Shown one piece after another: positions 8,928 through 17,576 of a DNA stretch of 64,000 nucleotides. The notes beneath the pieces are model-generated. The model searched no databases, had not been told where the DNA came from, and saw only the letters and a program-made list of their open reading frames with translations. Position 1 is the stretch's first letter, and each line of letters begins with the position of its first letter. Source of the DNA: G963664115 sp965263045 (lineage in GTDB: Bacteria; Acidobacteriota; Terriglobia; 20CM-2-55-15); contig CBDHGK010000041.1 in the NCBI GenBank assembly GCA_965263045.1, positions 2,356,001 through 2,420,000 of the forward strand, given 5' to 3'. A program made the translations under genes and the position numbers.

Positions 8928-9356
8928 ATGCTTGGACAAAGTCAGGCGATGGCAGTCCTTCAACGATTGCATCAATTGCTCAGCACGGAAGCATCCAGCG
9001 AGGAGCGGAGCGAAGCGATTTCTCGACTGCGGAGCCCTGAAGATTGGACGCGGATGCTCAGGTCTTCCCGAACTGAACCGGTTCTCATTTTCAAACACAG
9101 TACCCGCTGTGATATTAGCTCGCACGCGCTGAGCGAGGTCGGCGATTTTCTGTCGCGACATCAGGACGTCCCGTTCGGCATTGTCGATGTCGTCCAGGAT
9201 CGAAGTCTATCCGATGAAATTGCAAACCATACGGGTATACGCCACGAATCGCCCCAGCTCATTGCTATTGCGAATGAACTTCCGATCTTTCACGCCTCAC
9301 ACTGGTCTATCAACGTCAATGAACTCGAACGACTCCTCGCTGACTCCGAGGAGTGA
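8928..9356 (+). CDS. YtxJ-like thioredoxin-fold protein (bacillithiol-system/DUF2847 family)
   Basis: 142 residues, or ~135 from the second Met at 8949. The core FKHSTRCDISSHAL (one active-site Cys) and GIRHESPQLI (cis-Pro loop) are those of the YtxJ family, monothiol thioredoxin-fold proteins linked to bacillithiol biology. The closeness to the YyaL gene, also a thioredoxin-fold protein, suggests a redox setting but is not proof. Confidence 0.78.
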   Translation: MLGQSQAMAVLQRLHQLLSTEASSEERSEAISRLRSPEDWTRMLRSSRTEPVLIFKHSTRCDISSHALSEVGDFLSRHQDVPFGIVDVVQDRSLSDEIANHTGIRHESPQLIAIANELPIFHASHWSINVNELERLLADSEE

Positions 9357-9435
9357 CACGCCACGTAAACCGGTCCGATTACACCTGCCCGAGCCCCGGT
9401 GCGCACTGCGGAATTACGACTGAAGGGTCTCAACA

Positions 9436-11466
9436 ATGACGGCTCCCCGATTTACGAACGGTCTCGCCACTGAATCCAGTCCCTACCTCCGGCAGCACGC
9501 CCATAACCCCGTCAACTGGTTCCCATGGGGTCAGCACGCGCTCGATCTGGCGCGGGCAGAAGACAAGCCCATCCTTCTCAGCATCGGGTATTCGGCATGT
9601 CACTGGTGTCACGTGATGGAACACGAATCATTTGAAGACATCTCCATCGCAGAGCAGATGAATCAGGAATTCATCAACATAAAGGTCGATCGTGAGGAGC
9701 GGCCCGATCTGGACCAGATCTACATGAGCGCGGTGCAGCTGATGACGGGCAGCGGTGGGTGGCCCCTGACGATATTTCTGACACCGGACGCCTTACCCTT
9801 CTACGGGGGTACCTATTTCCCCCCGGAGGACCGCCAGAACCGGCCTGGATTCCGGAGAGTCCTGGCGACGATTTCAGAGGCCTACCGGGAGCGGCGAAAC
9901 GAAGTCGTCAAGAACGCCCAAACGCTCATTGAACACATCAATGCGCAGTCGACCCGGGCCAACGCCGACGGCAAGATCGACGTAGACCTTCTAGAGCAGG
10001 CGCAAAACGGAATCGCCGGGCACTTCGACACGGATCACGGGGGCTTCGGCTCCGCGCCCAAATTCCCGCCCAGCATGACCATCGATTTTCTCCTGCGCCA
10101 TCACCACAGGACGCACAATGAAGTCTCCCTTCAAATGGCCAACCTGACGCTCCGGAAGATGGCCCTGGGTGGGATCTACGATCACCTTGGGGGCGGATTT
10201 CATAGATACTCGACCGACGAACGGTGGCTGGTCCCTCACTTCGAAAAAATGCTCTATGACAATGCACTTCTGGGTCGCGTCTACATCGATGCGTTTCAGG
10301 TCACCCGCGATCCGCTGTATCAAAGGGTCGTCGAAGAAACGCTTGATTTCGTAGCGCGGGACATGCGGGATCCCGGAGGCGGATTTTACTCTACGTTCGA
10401 CGCAGACAGCGAGGGTGTAGAAGGAAAATACTACGTATGGAATCGAGACGAGTTCGACGAGGTGGTCGGCGTCAATGCCAACATCCTCGCCCGATATCTC
10501 GATGTGACCCCACAGGGCAATTTCGAAGGCCACAATATTCTGCACATTCCGGAACCTCCCGACGCCTTTTCCAGAAGTGAGGGTATTTCCTCCGAGCGGC
10601 TGGAAGAATGGATGATCGACGCGCGCCGCCGCCTGCTGGCGCATCGCGAAAACCGCGTGCGACCCGATCGGGACGAAAAACTTCTAACTGACTGGAACGG
10701 GTTGACGCTCCGAACGTTCGCAAACGCGGCCACTCATTTTGGCCGGGCCGACTACCGCCAGATCGCGGAATCCAGCGCGGATTTCATGCTGTCGGTCATG
10801 TGGGACGGGAAGCGGCTCCTGCATTCATTCAAGGACGGAAAGGCGCGATACAACGCTTATCTCGACGACTACGCCAATCTGGCCGACGGCCTCCTTGCAC
10901 TCTACGAATTGACTTTCGAACGACGTTGGCTCCAAGCATGCGTTCAGCTGACGGAACACATGGTCGGCAATTTCTGGGATGAAGAAAACGAAGGGTTCTT
11001 CTTTACCAGCAATGATCATGAATCCCTGGTGGCCCGGACCAAGGAATATTTTGACAACGCGACTCCCTCGGGAAACTCGGTCGCCGCCGATCTGCTGGCG
11101 CGTCTGGGCAGGCTTCTGGACCGACCCGATTTCACGGTCAAAGCGGAACGGATCTGCCAGAGCGTCCGCGACTATGTCCTCCGTTATCCTTCGGGCTTCG
11201 GGAAAATGCTCGCCGCCGGCGACTTTCTGGCAAGCCCGACTCAGGAAGTTGCGCTTGCCGGACGGCCCGATCCTTTCCTCCCATCTCTGAGAAGGCGCTA
11301 CCTGCCACGAACCGTCGTTGCGGCAGGTGATTCGGATAACATTCCGCTGCTACACGGCAAAAAAGCGATCGATGGCAAGCCTACGGCGTATGTGTGTGAA
11401 AACTACGTCTGCAGTCAACCCACGACTGAAAGATCGGTCTTTGAAACGCTTCTCGATCAATCATGA
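9436..11466 (+). CDS. YyaL/SSP411 family protein: thioredoxin domain (DUF255) plus (alpha/alpha)6 barrel
   Basis: 676 residues, full length for the family. N-terminal DUF255 thioredoxin-like domain with SACHWCHVMEHESFED (CxxC near residue 55) and YGGTYFPPED. From residue ~190 an alpha-barrel domain with GGFGSAPKFP, GGIYDHLGGGFHRYSTDERW and PHFEKMLYDN, as in N-acylglucosamine-epimerase-like folds. The exact activity of this widely conserved family is not established. Its stop overlaps the next ATG (ATGA at 11463-11466). Confidence 0.93.
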   Translation: MTAPRFTNGLATESSPYLRQHAHNPVNWFPWGQHALDLARAEDKPILLSIGYSACHWCHVMEHESFEDISIAEQMNQEFINIKVDREERPDLDQIYMSAVQLMTGSGGWPLTIFLTPDALPFYGGTYFPPEDRQNRPGFRRVLATISEAYRERRNEVVKNAQTLIEHINAQSTRANADGKIDVDLLEQAQNGIAGHFDTDHGGFGSAPKFPPSMTIDFLLRHHHRTHNEVSLQMANLTLRKMALGGIYDHLGGGFHRYSTDERWLVPHFEKMLYDNALLGRVYIDAFQVTRDPLYQRVVEETLDFVARDMRDPGGGFYSTFDADSEGVEGKYYVWNRDEFDEVVGVNANILARYLDVTPQGNFEGHNILHIPEPPDAFSRSEGISSERLEEWMIDARRRLLAHRENRVRPDRDEKLLTDWNGLTLRTFANAATHFGRADYRQIAESSADFMLSVMWDGKRLLHSFKDGKARYNAYLDDYANLADGLLALYELTFERRWLQACVQLTEHMVGNFWDEENEGFFFTSNDHESLVARTKEYFDNATPSGNSVAADLLARLGRLLDRPDFTVKAERICQSVRDYVLRYPSGFGKMLAAGDFLASPTQEVALAGRPDPFLPSLRRRYLPRTVVAAGDSDNIPLLHGKKAIDGKPTAYVCENYVCSQPTTERSVFETLLDQS

Positions 11467-11792
11467 CATGGAACGAGTTGATGGACAGAATGCAGCGTGC
11501 GGGCCTCGAACCGTATGAAGAGGAGTTCATGGACGACTACGGTGTCCTGGCCACTCGGAAGTACACCGCACTCGAAGGGCGCTATTTTCGATGCATGTTT
11601 GCCGCAACGCGCGTCGAGGGATTCTCTTTCGAAACCTATGTCTTTCCTTCGGCGGCAGACGCGATCGAATTCAAGGAATTAATGACCGCAGGGGCCCAAT
11701 GGCGCCGACGTGACAACCTGGTCTTGCACGGAGCGCCGGAACATCTTGATCGGATTGACAACGTTATCCAGAACGAAATAGACGGCCTGTAG
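11463..11792 (+). CDS. Conserved-looking hypothetical protein, 109 aa
   Basis: It starts inside the stop of the YyaL gene (ATGA), a strong sign of translational coupling. Acidic, soluble, no signal peptide or helices; aromatic-rich middle (GRYFRCMFAATRVEGFSFETYVFPS). I do not recognise a family. Confidence 0.7.
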   Translation: MTWNELMDRMQRAGLEPYEEEFMDDYGVLATRKYTALEGRYFRCMFAATRVEGFSFETYVFPSAADAIEFKELMTAGAQWRRRDNLVLHGAPEHLDRIDNVIQNEIDGL

Positions 11793-12092
11793 ATAGTGTC
11801 ATGAATGGGAGTTTCGAGAAATAAGATTTCGCTCGATCGTTCATTCAGATGACCATCTCTGTCGCGATTTACGCGTGGTCTGAACGATCGGCGACCCTCG
11901 CCATCTTCCTGATGGCGAGGCCTACAGGGATCAAGAGAAACTTCGCAGCGCGTCCCGGAAAGGCCCTGCACGGTCCGCCGTGCAGGGCGACGGCTTTCAT
12001 ATTGAAGCGGCGGAGCCGAGGCGTCAGTCGGAAGAAATGATCGGATCGACTACGTTTTCCAGAACGAAAAGAATGGCCTGTTGCGACGTGTG
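11793..12092. other. Convergent intergenic region with two perfect hairpins
   Basis: Between two convergent genes. Hairpin 1 at 11896-11920 has a 10-bp stem (CCTCGCCATC) and 5-nt loop. Hairpin 2 at 11964-11987 has a 10-bp stem (CCCTGCACGG) and 4-nt loop. An outer inverted repeat CGATCGTTCA/TGAACGATCG flanks 11831-11888. Neither hairpin has a T-tract, so they are not classic intrinsic terminators; they may stop transcription from both sides or be REP-like palindromes. No gene is seen. Confidence 0.6.
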
Positions 12093-13316
12093 TTATTCGG
12101 TGAGTTCGGTACGGTATTCCGTGGCCTCGCCAAAGTTCTGGAGACGGGCCCGGGGCCCCAGAATGAAGCGTGAATATTCGTCTCTCAATTCTGCGGCGAT
12201 CGGTTTCGGCGGATCTGCACGCACGGTCCTCGGATCGATTACGCGGCCGTCAACACTCATCCGGTAGTCGAGGTGCGGCCCGGTCGCTGTGCCGGTCATA
12301 CCAACGCGTCCGATCGTCTCTTTCTGCCCCACCCTCTCGCCAACGCGGACTGCGATCGAAGACAAATGCGCATATGAAGTCGTCATTCCGTTCGGATGAC
12401 GCAGCGTCACCATTCGCCCGAATCCACCGTTTGTACCGGCGAAGGTAACGGTTCCGGTCGAAACGGCCCAGACCGGCGTTCCCGTGGGCGCGGCATAATC
12501 GACGCCAAGATGAGGCCGGACGGTTTTGTAAATCGGGTGGAGCCGGTTATAGCTGAAGCCAGAGCTGATCCGCGTAAACTGCAGTGGCGACGGAAGCAGA
12601 GAGCGTCGGGCGCTCATACCGTTCTCGTCGTAATACTCCTCGCGAAACCGGTAAGCCTGCATGGGTTTCCCCTTGTTGACAAATTCCGCAGCCACTACTG
12701 GACCGTATTTCACAAACTGACCGTCATGATATTTCGCCTCCACGATCAAGCGGATGGCATCACCGGAACGGATGTCCTTGTAGAAATCCACCTGCGCCTC
12801 AAAGACGCTGGCCAGTTCCATCACCAGCCATTCTCCCTTCGGAAAACCTTCGAGTGCGCCCCACAAAGAATTGGTCACTGTCGCCGATATCGTGTCCGTG
12901 CGGGATTCGAGGGGCAGGGACTCCACGCGTGCGATGAAGCCGCCGTCATCGGGCACGACCTTTAGTACACGTTCATCATCAACGGAATACACAAAGTTGA
13001 TGAGATCACCATCGGGTCCCATGAGCAGACGGTATGAACGTCCCGGCCGGAAACTCCGAACATTGAACACAGAACTGACCGCCTCCCCAACCGCGTAAGC
13101 CACAGCGTGTGAAACATCATGCCCTTCAAGTGTGGTCGATAGGGTTTCGTTTCGCTCAAACGATCCGTCGACGATCACGGGAGGAGGCAACAACGGCCCT
13201 CTCTCGGAGGCGGCCTCGGCCTCAAGTTCGACTTCCCAATTGCGCGGTACCGCCACAACGACGACCGCTAGCAGAAGAACCCACATACAGCCCACGTGAC
13301 ACTTGTAAACGCCCAT
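12093..13316 (-). CDS. M23 family metallopeptidase (MepM/LytM type)
   Basis: 407 residues from the ATG at 13316, preceded by a TGGAGA ribosome site and a signal/anchor segment (CMWVLLLAVVVVAV). A middle domain (~100-240) resembles the accessory domains of Gram-negative peptidoglycan DD-endopeptidases. The catalytic LytM domain carries HLGVDYAAPTGTPV (HxxxD) and YAHLSS. The second zinc motif reads TGPHLDYRM, with Asp where HxH would have the second His; I believe this variant occurs in some M23 families. Role: periplasmic cleavage of peptidoglycan crosslinks. A promoter/hairpin unit lies upstream at 13344-13452. Confidence 0.88.
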   Translation of the reverse strand: MGVYKCHVGCMWVLLLAVVVVAVPRNWEVELEAEAASERGPLLPPPVIVDGSFERNETLSTTLEGHDVSHAVAYAVGEAVSSVFNVRSFRPGRSYRLLMGPDGDLINFVYSVDDERVLKVVPDDGGFIARVESLPLESRTDTISATVTNSLWGALEGFPKGEWLVMELASVFEAQVDFYKDIRSGDAIRLIVEAKYHDGQFVKYGPVVAAEFVNKGKPMQAYRFREEYYDENGMSARRSLLPSPLQFTRISSGFSYNRLHPIYKTVRPHLGVDYAAPTGTPVWAVSTGTVTFAGTNGGFGRMVTLRHPNGMTTSYAHLSSIAVRVGERVGQKETIGRVGMTGTATGPHLDYRMSVDGRVIDPRTVRADPPKPIAAELRDEYSRFILGPRARLQNFGEATEYRTELTE

Positions 13317-13343
13317 CCAATCTCCACGCGAAGTGCTGAATTC

Positions 13344-13390
13344 AAAAAAAAAGCCTGAACCAGGAACCTCTCGGACTCCGTAGGTCAGGC
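13344..13390 (-). terminator. Hairpin plus T9: intrinsic terminator or attenuator upstream of the M23 gene
   Basis: On the minus strand GCCTGACC (13390-13383) can pair with GGTTCAGGC (13361-13353, one bulge) and is followed at once by nine T residues (13352-13344). The nearest minus-strand gene upstream is ~670 bp away, so it probably ends a short transcript starting near 13418, or acts as a leader attenuator for the M23 gene 28 bp downstream. Confidence 0.5.
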
Positions 13391-13424
13391 GCGACCGGAT
13401 CGTCCCAAAGCGACAACCACGCAT

Positions 13425-13452
13425 ATATTACACGTTTCCACATATTTTTGAA
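13425..13452 (-). promoter_or_regulatory. Sigma-70-like promoter candidate upstream of the hairpin and M23 gene
   Basis: On the minus strand TTCAAA (13452-13447) and TAATAT (13430-13425) are separated by 16 bp. The predicted start near 13418 would give ~75 nt of RNA up to the T-tract, or a ~100-nt leader for the M23 gene. Confidence 0.4.
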
Positions 13453-13744
13453 CACCTTGGTACGGTGATTCTGAACCCGGAGTCTCACATGCTGACACAG
13501 AAGTCGCAGTGATCTGCATCAGTTCTAGTGACTGGCAATCTTTCGGGTAGGCGTTCCGCGTAGACATGAAAGACCACGAAGGAATAAGCTGAATCCCAAC
13601 GGTGAAGGCATTAACATTGCTGCGTTTGAAACGTCAAATACCCTGTCGGCCCACCGGGCAGATCACCGGCCTGGCGGTTTTGTTCTTGCAATTGTGCCCC
13701 CAACGGATATTCAATTTACATATCGCTATTGGAGGAAAGATCAT

Positions 13745-14032
13745 TTGAGAATAGGTATCGTCTCTGTACTTATGTTCGCCGCCGCATGCGGTCTGGTTCT
13801 GACACCGGCAATTCTTGCTGCGAAACAGGAGGCCGAACAGACGGAATCGGCCACCGAACGAGCGAAAGACCCGGTGTGTAAAATCTCGGTACGTCGAGAT
13901 CCCGAACTGTCGACCGATTACCGGGGAGAAACGTACTACTTCTGCATGAAGGCCGACATGGAGGCGTTCAAGAAAGATCCGGAGAAGTATCTCGACGGCA
14001 GCGACCACACGCATCCCGATCCGAAGGGATAG
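13745..14032 (+). CDS. Secreted YHS-domain protein
   Basis: 95 residues from the TTG at 13745, chosen because GGAGG lies ten bases upstream and a clean signal peptide follows (MRIGIVSVLMFAAACGLVL). The YHS domain begins at DPVCKISV near residue 42 and includes the Tyr-rich YYFCMKADMEAFKKDPEKY. YHS domains bind metals and are common in copper-handling proteins; here Cys is kept in both the PVC and YFC motifs. It probably binds a metal in the periplasm. Confidence 0.82.
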   Translation: MRIGIVSVLMFAAACGLVLTPAILAAKQEAEQTESATERAKDPVCKISVRRDPELSTDYRGETYYFCMKADMEAFKKDPEKYLDGSDHTHPDPKG

Positions 14033-14059
14033 TCGTCACCCTCCCGGCTCCGTACCCGG

Positions 14060-15310
14060 TTATTCCAACCTGACGTCCGGCGAACCTGGGTTTGCAGATG
14101 CACCCGGATAGTAGTGGCTGAGAATTTCCTTGTAAGATGCGCCACGAATGGCCATCACTCCAGCGCCAATCTGACACAATCCCACTCCGTGTCCCCAGCC
14201 CGCTCCGGTCAGGGTCAGGCCTCCCGGGCGTCGGTCCACGACGAAAGCAGAACTGTAAAGGTGTGATGGTGATAGCACCCGGCGGATTTCCAGTTCCTTT
14301 CCGATATTGATCGCACCGGAAGTGCCTACGATCCTGAGCTGGACAATCCGTCCCGAGGCCCCCCTCTTAAGCGGTGTCAACGCGAGATCTCCCCCAAGAT
14401 CGACGCCGGTGCGCGATTGCACGAGTTCGGCCAGTTCGCTGAAAGAATATTCGACCTGCCATCGATAGAAATCGACCGTCTCCTGATCGAATCCGGGGAG
14501 GATCCGGGAAAGCAGATCCGGATCCTGCGAGTTGCAATAGGCATCTGGCCGTGTACGAATCCACTCGCCGTCGACCCGTGGCATGTTCCCGCGACCATCA
14601 AATACGGGCGTCAGGTAAGGCACCCGACGCTCTTCCCAGGCCGAACGATAATCTTCGCTGACACCGCCACAGCACTTTGAAAAACGGGCATCGCAGACAT
14701 CTCCATCAAAATACAGAAACTGTCCGGCTGTTTCGCGAACCGCTCGGTTCGTGGGTTCCGATCCATTTGATGCGAGCCCCTGGTAGCGTTGGCAATGATC
14801 GTCGGCACATACGTCGAAGTGGTCGTGTGACTCCCTGCCGTACCAGCACTGTATGTCCCACTCATTGGGGCCAATCTGTCGCTGGGAGCGAAACGCCCGA
14901 CCGAAGTCGCGATTTCGAATTTGTGACACGAGCCAGCTCCTCGAAATCACCGCATGCGCTTTGAGAAGTTCCAGTGGACTGTTCACGCTCATCTCGGACG
15001 AAATCACGCTCTCGACGTAGGTATCGACCGCCACGTCATTGACGAGCGTCAGACCATTGCCGGTTTCTATAATCCGTAGCCCTCCCCGAAATCCCTGCTC
15101 TTGCTGCCGTTGCCAGTGGAAGCCAACACCAATGGTCACGTCGTCAACCGTAAACGAGTGGGATTGCGGGTCGAGAGGGGCCAGCTCAACCGATTTTTTG
15201 AATTCGTATTGACCTGGGGCGTAATCTTGGCCGGACGCACTCCTGAATTCGCCGTTCAGGGCCACGCGCAATGTAGAGCGTCCTTCAACGAGTCCGACAG
15301 CGATGTTCAC
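14060..15310 (-). CDS. SpoIID/LytB domain protein
   Basis: 416 residues from a GTG at 15310 that overlaps the previous stop (GTGA). The SpoIID domain runs over ~residues 75-400, with ISSEMSVNSPLELLKAHAV, GQFLYFDG and the terminal GWGHGVGLCQIGAGVMA, the usual ending of the family. SpoIID-type enzymes are lytic transglycosylases acting on denuded peptidoglycan glycans. No signal peptide is visible from this start, which suggests a cytoplasmic role on imported fragments or an unrecognised start. Confidence 0.87.
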   Translation of the reverse strand: MNIAVGLVEGRSTLRVALNGEFRSASGQDYAPGQYEFKKSVELAPLDPQSHSFTVDDVTIGVGFHWQRQQEQGFRGGLRIIETGNGLTLVNDVAVDTYVESVISSEMSVNSPLELLKAHAVISRSWLVSQIRNRDFGRAFRSQRQIGPNEWDIQCWYGRESHDHFDVCADDHCQRYQGLASNGSEPTNRAVRETAGQFLYFDGDVCDARFSKCCGGVSEDYRSAWEERRVPYLTPVFDGRGNMPRVDGEWIRTRPDAYCNSQDPDLLSRILPGFDQETVDFYRWQVEYSFSELAELVQSRTGVDLGGDLALTPLKRGASGRIVQLRIVGTSGAINIGKELEIRRVLSPSHLYSSAFVVDRRPGGLTLTGAGWGHGVGLCQIGAGVMAIRGASYKEILSHYYPGASANPGSPDVRLE

Positions 15311-16242
15311 TCCAGCCTCAGTCGGCGGGCAATGGCCGTGACGATTCGCGGTTCGAGGGACACTTCCGCATAAACTTCGCGAATGTCCTCGGCCGTGATC
15401 TTTTCGAGGTCGGACACGACCGGAAGCACGACGACACCGCACAGATCGATCGAGCCGGGACTCCAGGTCAATTCGCCCGTATGAAAGACCCGGGGGCGAT
15501 GGACCGATCGTGGGAATACGACCACAACCCAGTAGCCTTCCTCATGGAAAGCCACAAGATTGACCATGGGTTCGACGCGGTCTTCATTGACGCCTTCCAG
15601 GCTGACGACCAATTCGGTAAATCGCCGGTCCAGGCGGTCCGGATCAGAGTCTCTAATGACGAAAGCGCTCCTGGGATAGTCCGGAATGATTCCACCCGAC
15701 GCACGCGCGAGATCGTCGAACAGAGGCATCTCACCAGCGAGGCATGCCTGAAAATGCATGTGATCGGGAGCGGAGGCTCCGCACTCCGGACCGTTGTACA
15801 GGACCACGTAGCCCGGCAACCGGAGTGCCAGTTCGAGCATCGTGAGGAAGTGCCCTTTGATCCGCTGGGGCGTGTGTTCTCTCAAGACGATCGACAGATG
15901 ATTGTCGAGAATCGGAAACGGATTGCAGGTGATCACAAACGTCGGGTCGAAAACCAGTCCTTTTTCCGGATCGGGCAGGTTTTCAGCGCACAAAAAGCAT
16001 GCCCTCTTGAGAATCGCATCGGCATCGACGGGCGCCGTCGTGCTTTCGATTCGATGGGGGATGTGACGCGCGACGACAGGAAAGCCCTTGACGACGAATT
16101 CCCGGGATCGCGCACGTGTGAGGCCGTCCACGCCGCGCCTCAACTGAGGCCATTCCTCGATCTGCGATTTGAACAGGCGGTCGATCTCGGCCGGGATTGA
16201 TACCGGCTCTATGGGAACCTGTATGCGTTGATCCCAGCTCAA
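15307..16242 (-). CDS. DUF4922 (HIT-like nucleotidyltransferase-type) protein
   Basis: 311 residues from a TTG at 16242 that overlaps the GT2 stop (TTGA). Motifs: ACFLCAENLPDPEKG (~residue 80), NPFPILDNHLSIV, and PDHMHFQA (~residue 180), the arrangement of GalT/Ap4A-phosphorylase-like HIT enzymes grouped as DUF4922. Family members sit in gene clusters handling muropeptides or sugar phosphates. The likely reaction is nucleotidyl transfer to or from a sugar phosphate; the substrate is not known. Confidence 0.8.
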   Translation of the reverse strand: MSWDQRIQVPIEPVSIPAEIDRLFKSQIEEWPQLRRGVDGLTRARSREFVVKGFPVVARHIPHRIESTTAPVDADAILKRACFLCAENLPDPEKGLVFDPTFVITCNPFPILDNHLSIVLREHTPQRIKGHFLTMLELALRLPGYVVLYNGPECGASAPDHMHFQACLAGEMPLFDDLARASGGIIPDYPRSAFVIRDSDPDRLDRRFTELVVSLEGVNEDRVEPMVNLVAFHEEGYWVVVVFPRSVHRPRVFHTGELTWSPGSIDLCGVVVLPVVSDLEKITAEDIREVYAEVSLEPRIVTAIARRLRLE

Positions 16243-17576
16243 GGCATATCTCGCATTCCGCTATCCACTGCGGCACCGGGGGAGTGCTGTTGAATCCGAG
16301 CCTGGAGTTCCACCGTGCGAAGCCAGTCTTTGTAACTGTTGCGGAGATTTGATTGCTCCCGGGAGACACCGGCATCGGTATTTTCCTCCCATCTGCGGCA
16401 CAGATAGAGCGAATCATAGATCCGACCGATTTCATATTCACGGGACACACGGAGTCCCAATGCATAGTCTTCGCCATAGCTGACATTGGGAAATCCAAAT
16501 TGGCGAATCACTGCGACGTTGTAAGCACGAGGAGCGCCCAGGCCGTTAACACGCAGCAGGTTATTGTGGCCGTTGTCTCGGGTCCATTCTCTGTGCGCCA
16601 CGAGTCCTGGAACGATCTCGTTTAAATCGAAATCCACGGTGGTGTATGAGCCAGCCAGCATCGCGTACTGATTCAATTTCATTTCGGCAACGACGCGGGC
16701 AAGGACGTCAGGACTTGCGAAGAGATCATCGGAATCCAGTTGAAGGGCAAAGCGGCCACATGCCGGAGAAAAAACCGCATGGTTCCAACAACCTCCAATT
16801 CCAAGGTCGTGGCTCTCGGGAACCATCCGCACCAGGCGCGAATCGTCAAACGATTCGATCACGCGACCGGTCGCGTCGGTCGAATGGTTATCCACGACGA
16901 TAACGTTGAACCCGAAGTCGGCTTCCTGGCTGAGAGCGCTCCGGATCGCGTCTCCGATCGTTCTTTCGCGATTGCGGACCGGGATCACGGTGGTCGCAGT
17001 CAGGGCAAACGCCGTGTCAGCAGGTGGGATCCGGCCCATCTGCGGGGACAAGAAAGCACCGATTCTTTTGAGGTGATTCGTGGCGACCGACTCCATCTCG
17101 CCCTGATAATCCGCCTGTGACGCATCCAGATAGTCGAACTGGCGTTCCGCTGTCGGTCGCATGTCCGGATCGTCAGCAGCATAGAGTGGTTCCGGTATGC
17201 GGACGATGGGGGAGTCGATCGACAGTTTCAGACGCAGGTCGTACATTGCTCCCCATCGAAGGCTACCGTCCAGTGTTCCGTGCCGTTCGAGGGCTTCTCG
17301 AGCCCGCCCGACGGATACAGCGATGAGGGGTCCGAAATCGAAATCGTCGCGCAGGCTGCCGATTTGATAATCGATCCGGGATTCCTGGGTGGAGTCCGCA
17401 TAGACCAGTCCTGCACCGCGCGCCACCATCACCCCGGTCATTCTGCGGAGCGTCAATGCCTGCAGCTTCAGTTCGTAGCGAGAGTCGGCAAGGAATAGGA
17501 TTTCCTCGTTGGCATTCGAGAGGAGTTGCTGAAGAGTCGCCCCAGAGCGATCCGGTAGGTAGTTAACCGAGGTCAT
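16239..17576 (-). CDS. Glycosyltransferase family 2 protein with an extra N-terminal GT-like half
   Basis: 445 residues. The C-terminal half has a canonical GT2 start TTVIPVRNRERTIGDAIRSAL (~residue 195), NVIVVDNHSTDAT, and the DxD-type ALQLDSDDLF. The N-terminal ~190 residues end a second GT-like unit (NEEILFLADSRYEL..) and may bind the acceptor. It starts within the DUF1460 stop (ATGA) and overlaps DUF4922 at its own end, so the genes are tightly coupled. Sugar and acceptor are unknown. Confidence 0.85.
   Translation of the reverse strand: MTSVNYLPDRSGATLQQLLSNANEEILFLADSRYELKLQALTLRRMTGVMVARGAGLVYADSTQESRIDYQIGSLRDDFDFGPLIAVSVGRAREALERHGTLDGSLRWGAMYDLRLKLSIDSPIVRIPEPLYAADDPDMRPTAERQFDYLDASQADYQGEMESVATNHLKRIGAFLSPQMGRIPPADTAFALTATTVIPVRNRERTIGDAIRSALSQEADFGFNVIVVDNHSTDATGRVIESFDDSRLVRMVPESHDLGIGGCWNHAVFSPACGRFALQLDSDDLFASPDVLARVVAEMKLNQYAMLAGSYTTVDFDLNEIVPGLVAHREWTRDNGHNNLLRVNGLGAPRAYNVAVIRQFGFPNVSYGEDYALGLRVSREYEIGRIYDSLYLCRRWEENTDAGVSREQSNLRNSYKDWLRTVELQARIQQHSPGAAVDSGMRDMP

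Larger units (their letters stand above)
13317..13744. other. Divergent intergenic region between M23 and YHS genes
   Basis: This 428-bp stretch is divergent between the two genes. It contains the minus-strand promoter-like pair and the hairpin with T-tract listed separately. No other coding or RNA signal is convincing, apart from the ribosome site GGAGG before the YHS start. Confidence 0.6.

Noticed and set aside
13353..13390. preQ1-type riboswitch before the M23 gene
   Set aside because: GAGAGGTTCCT resembles the preQ1-I start, but the pairing partner and A-rich tail are missing; the structure is a simple hairpin with T9.
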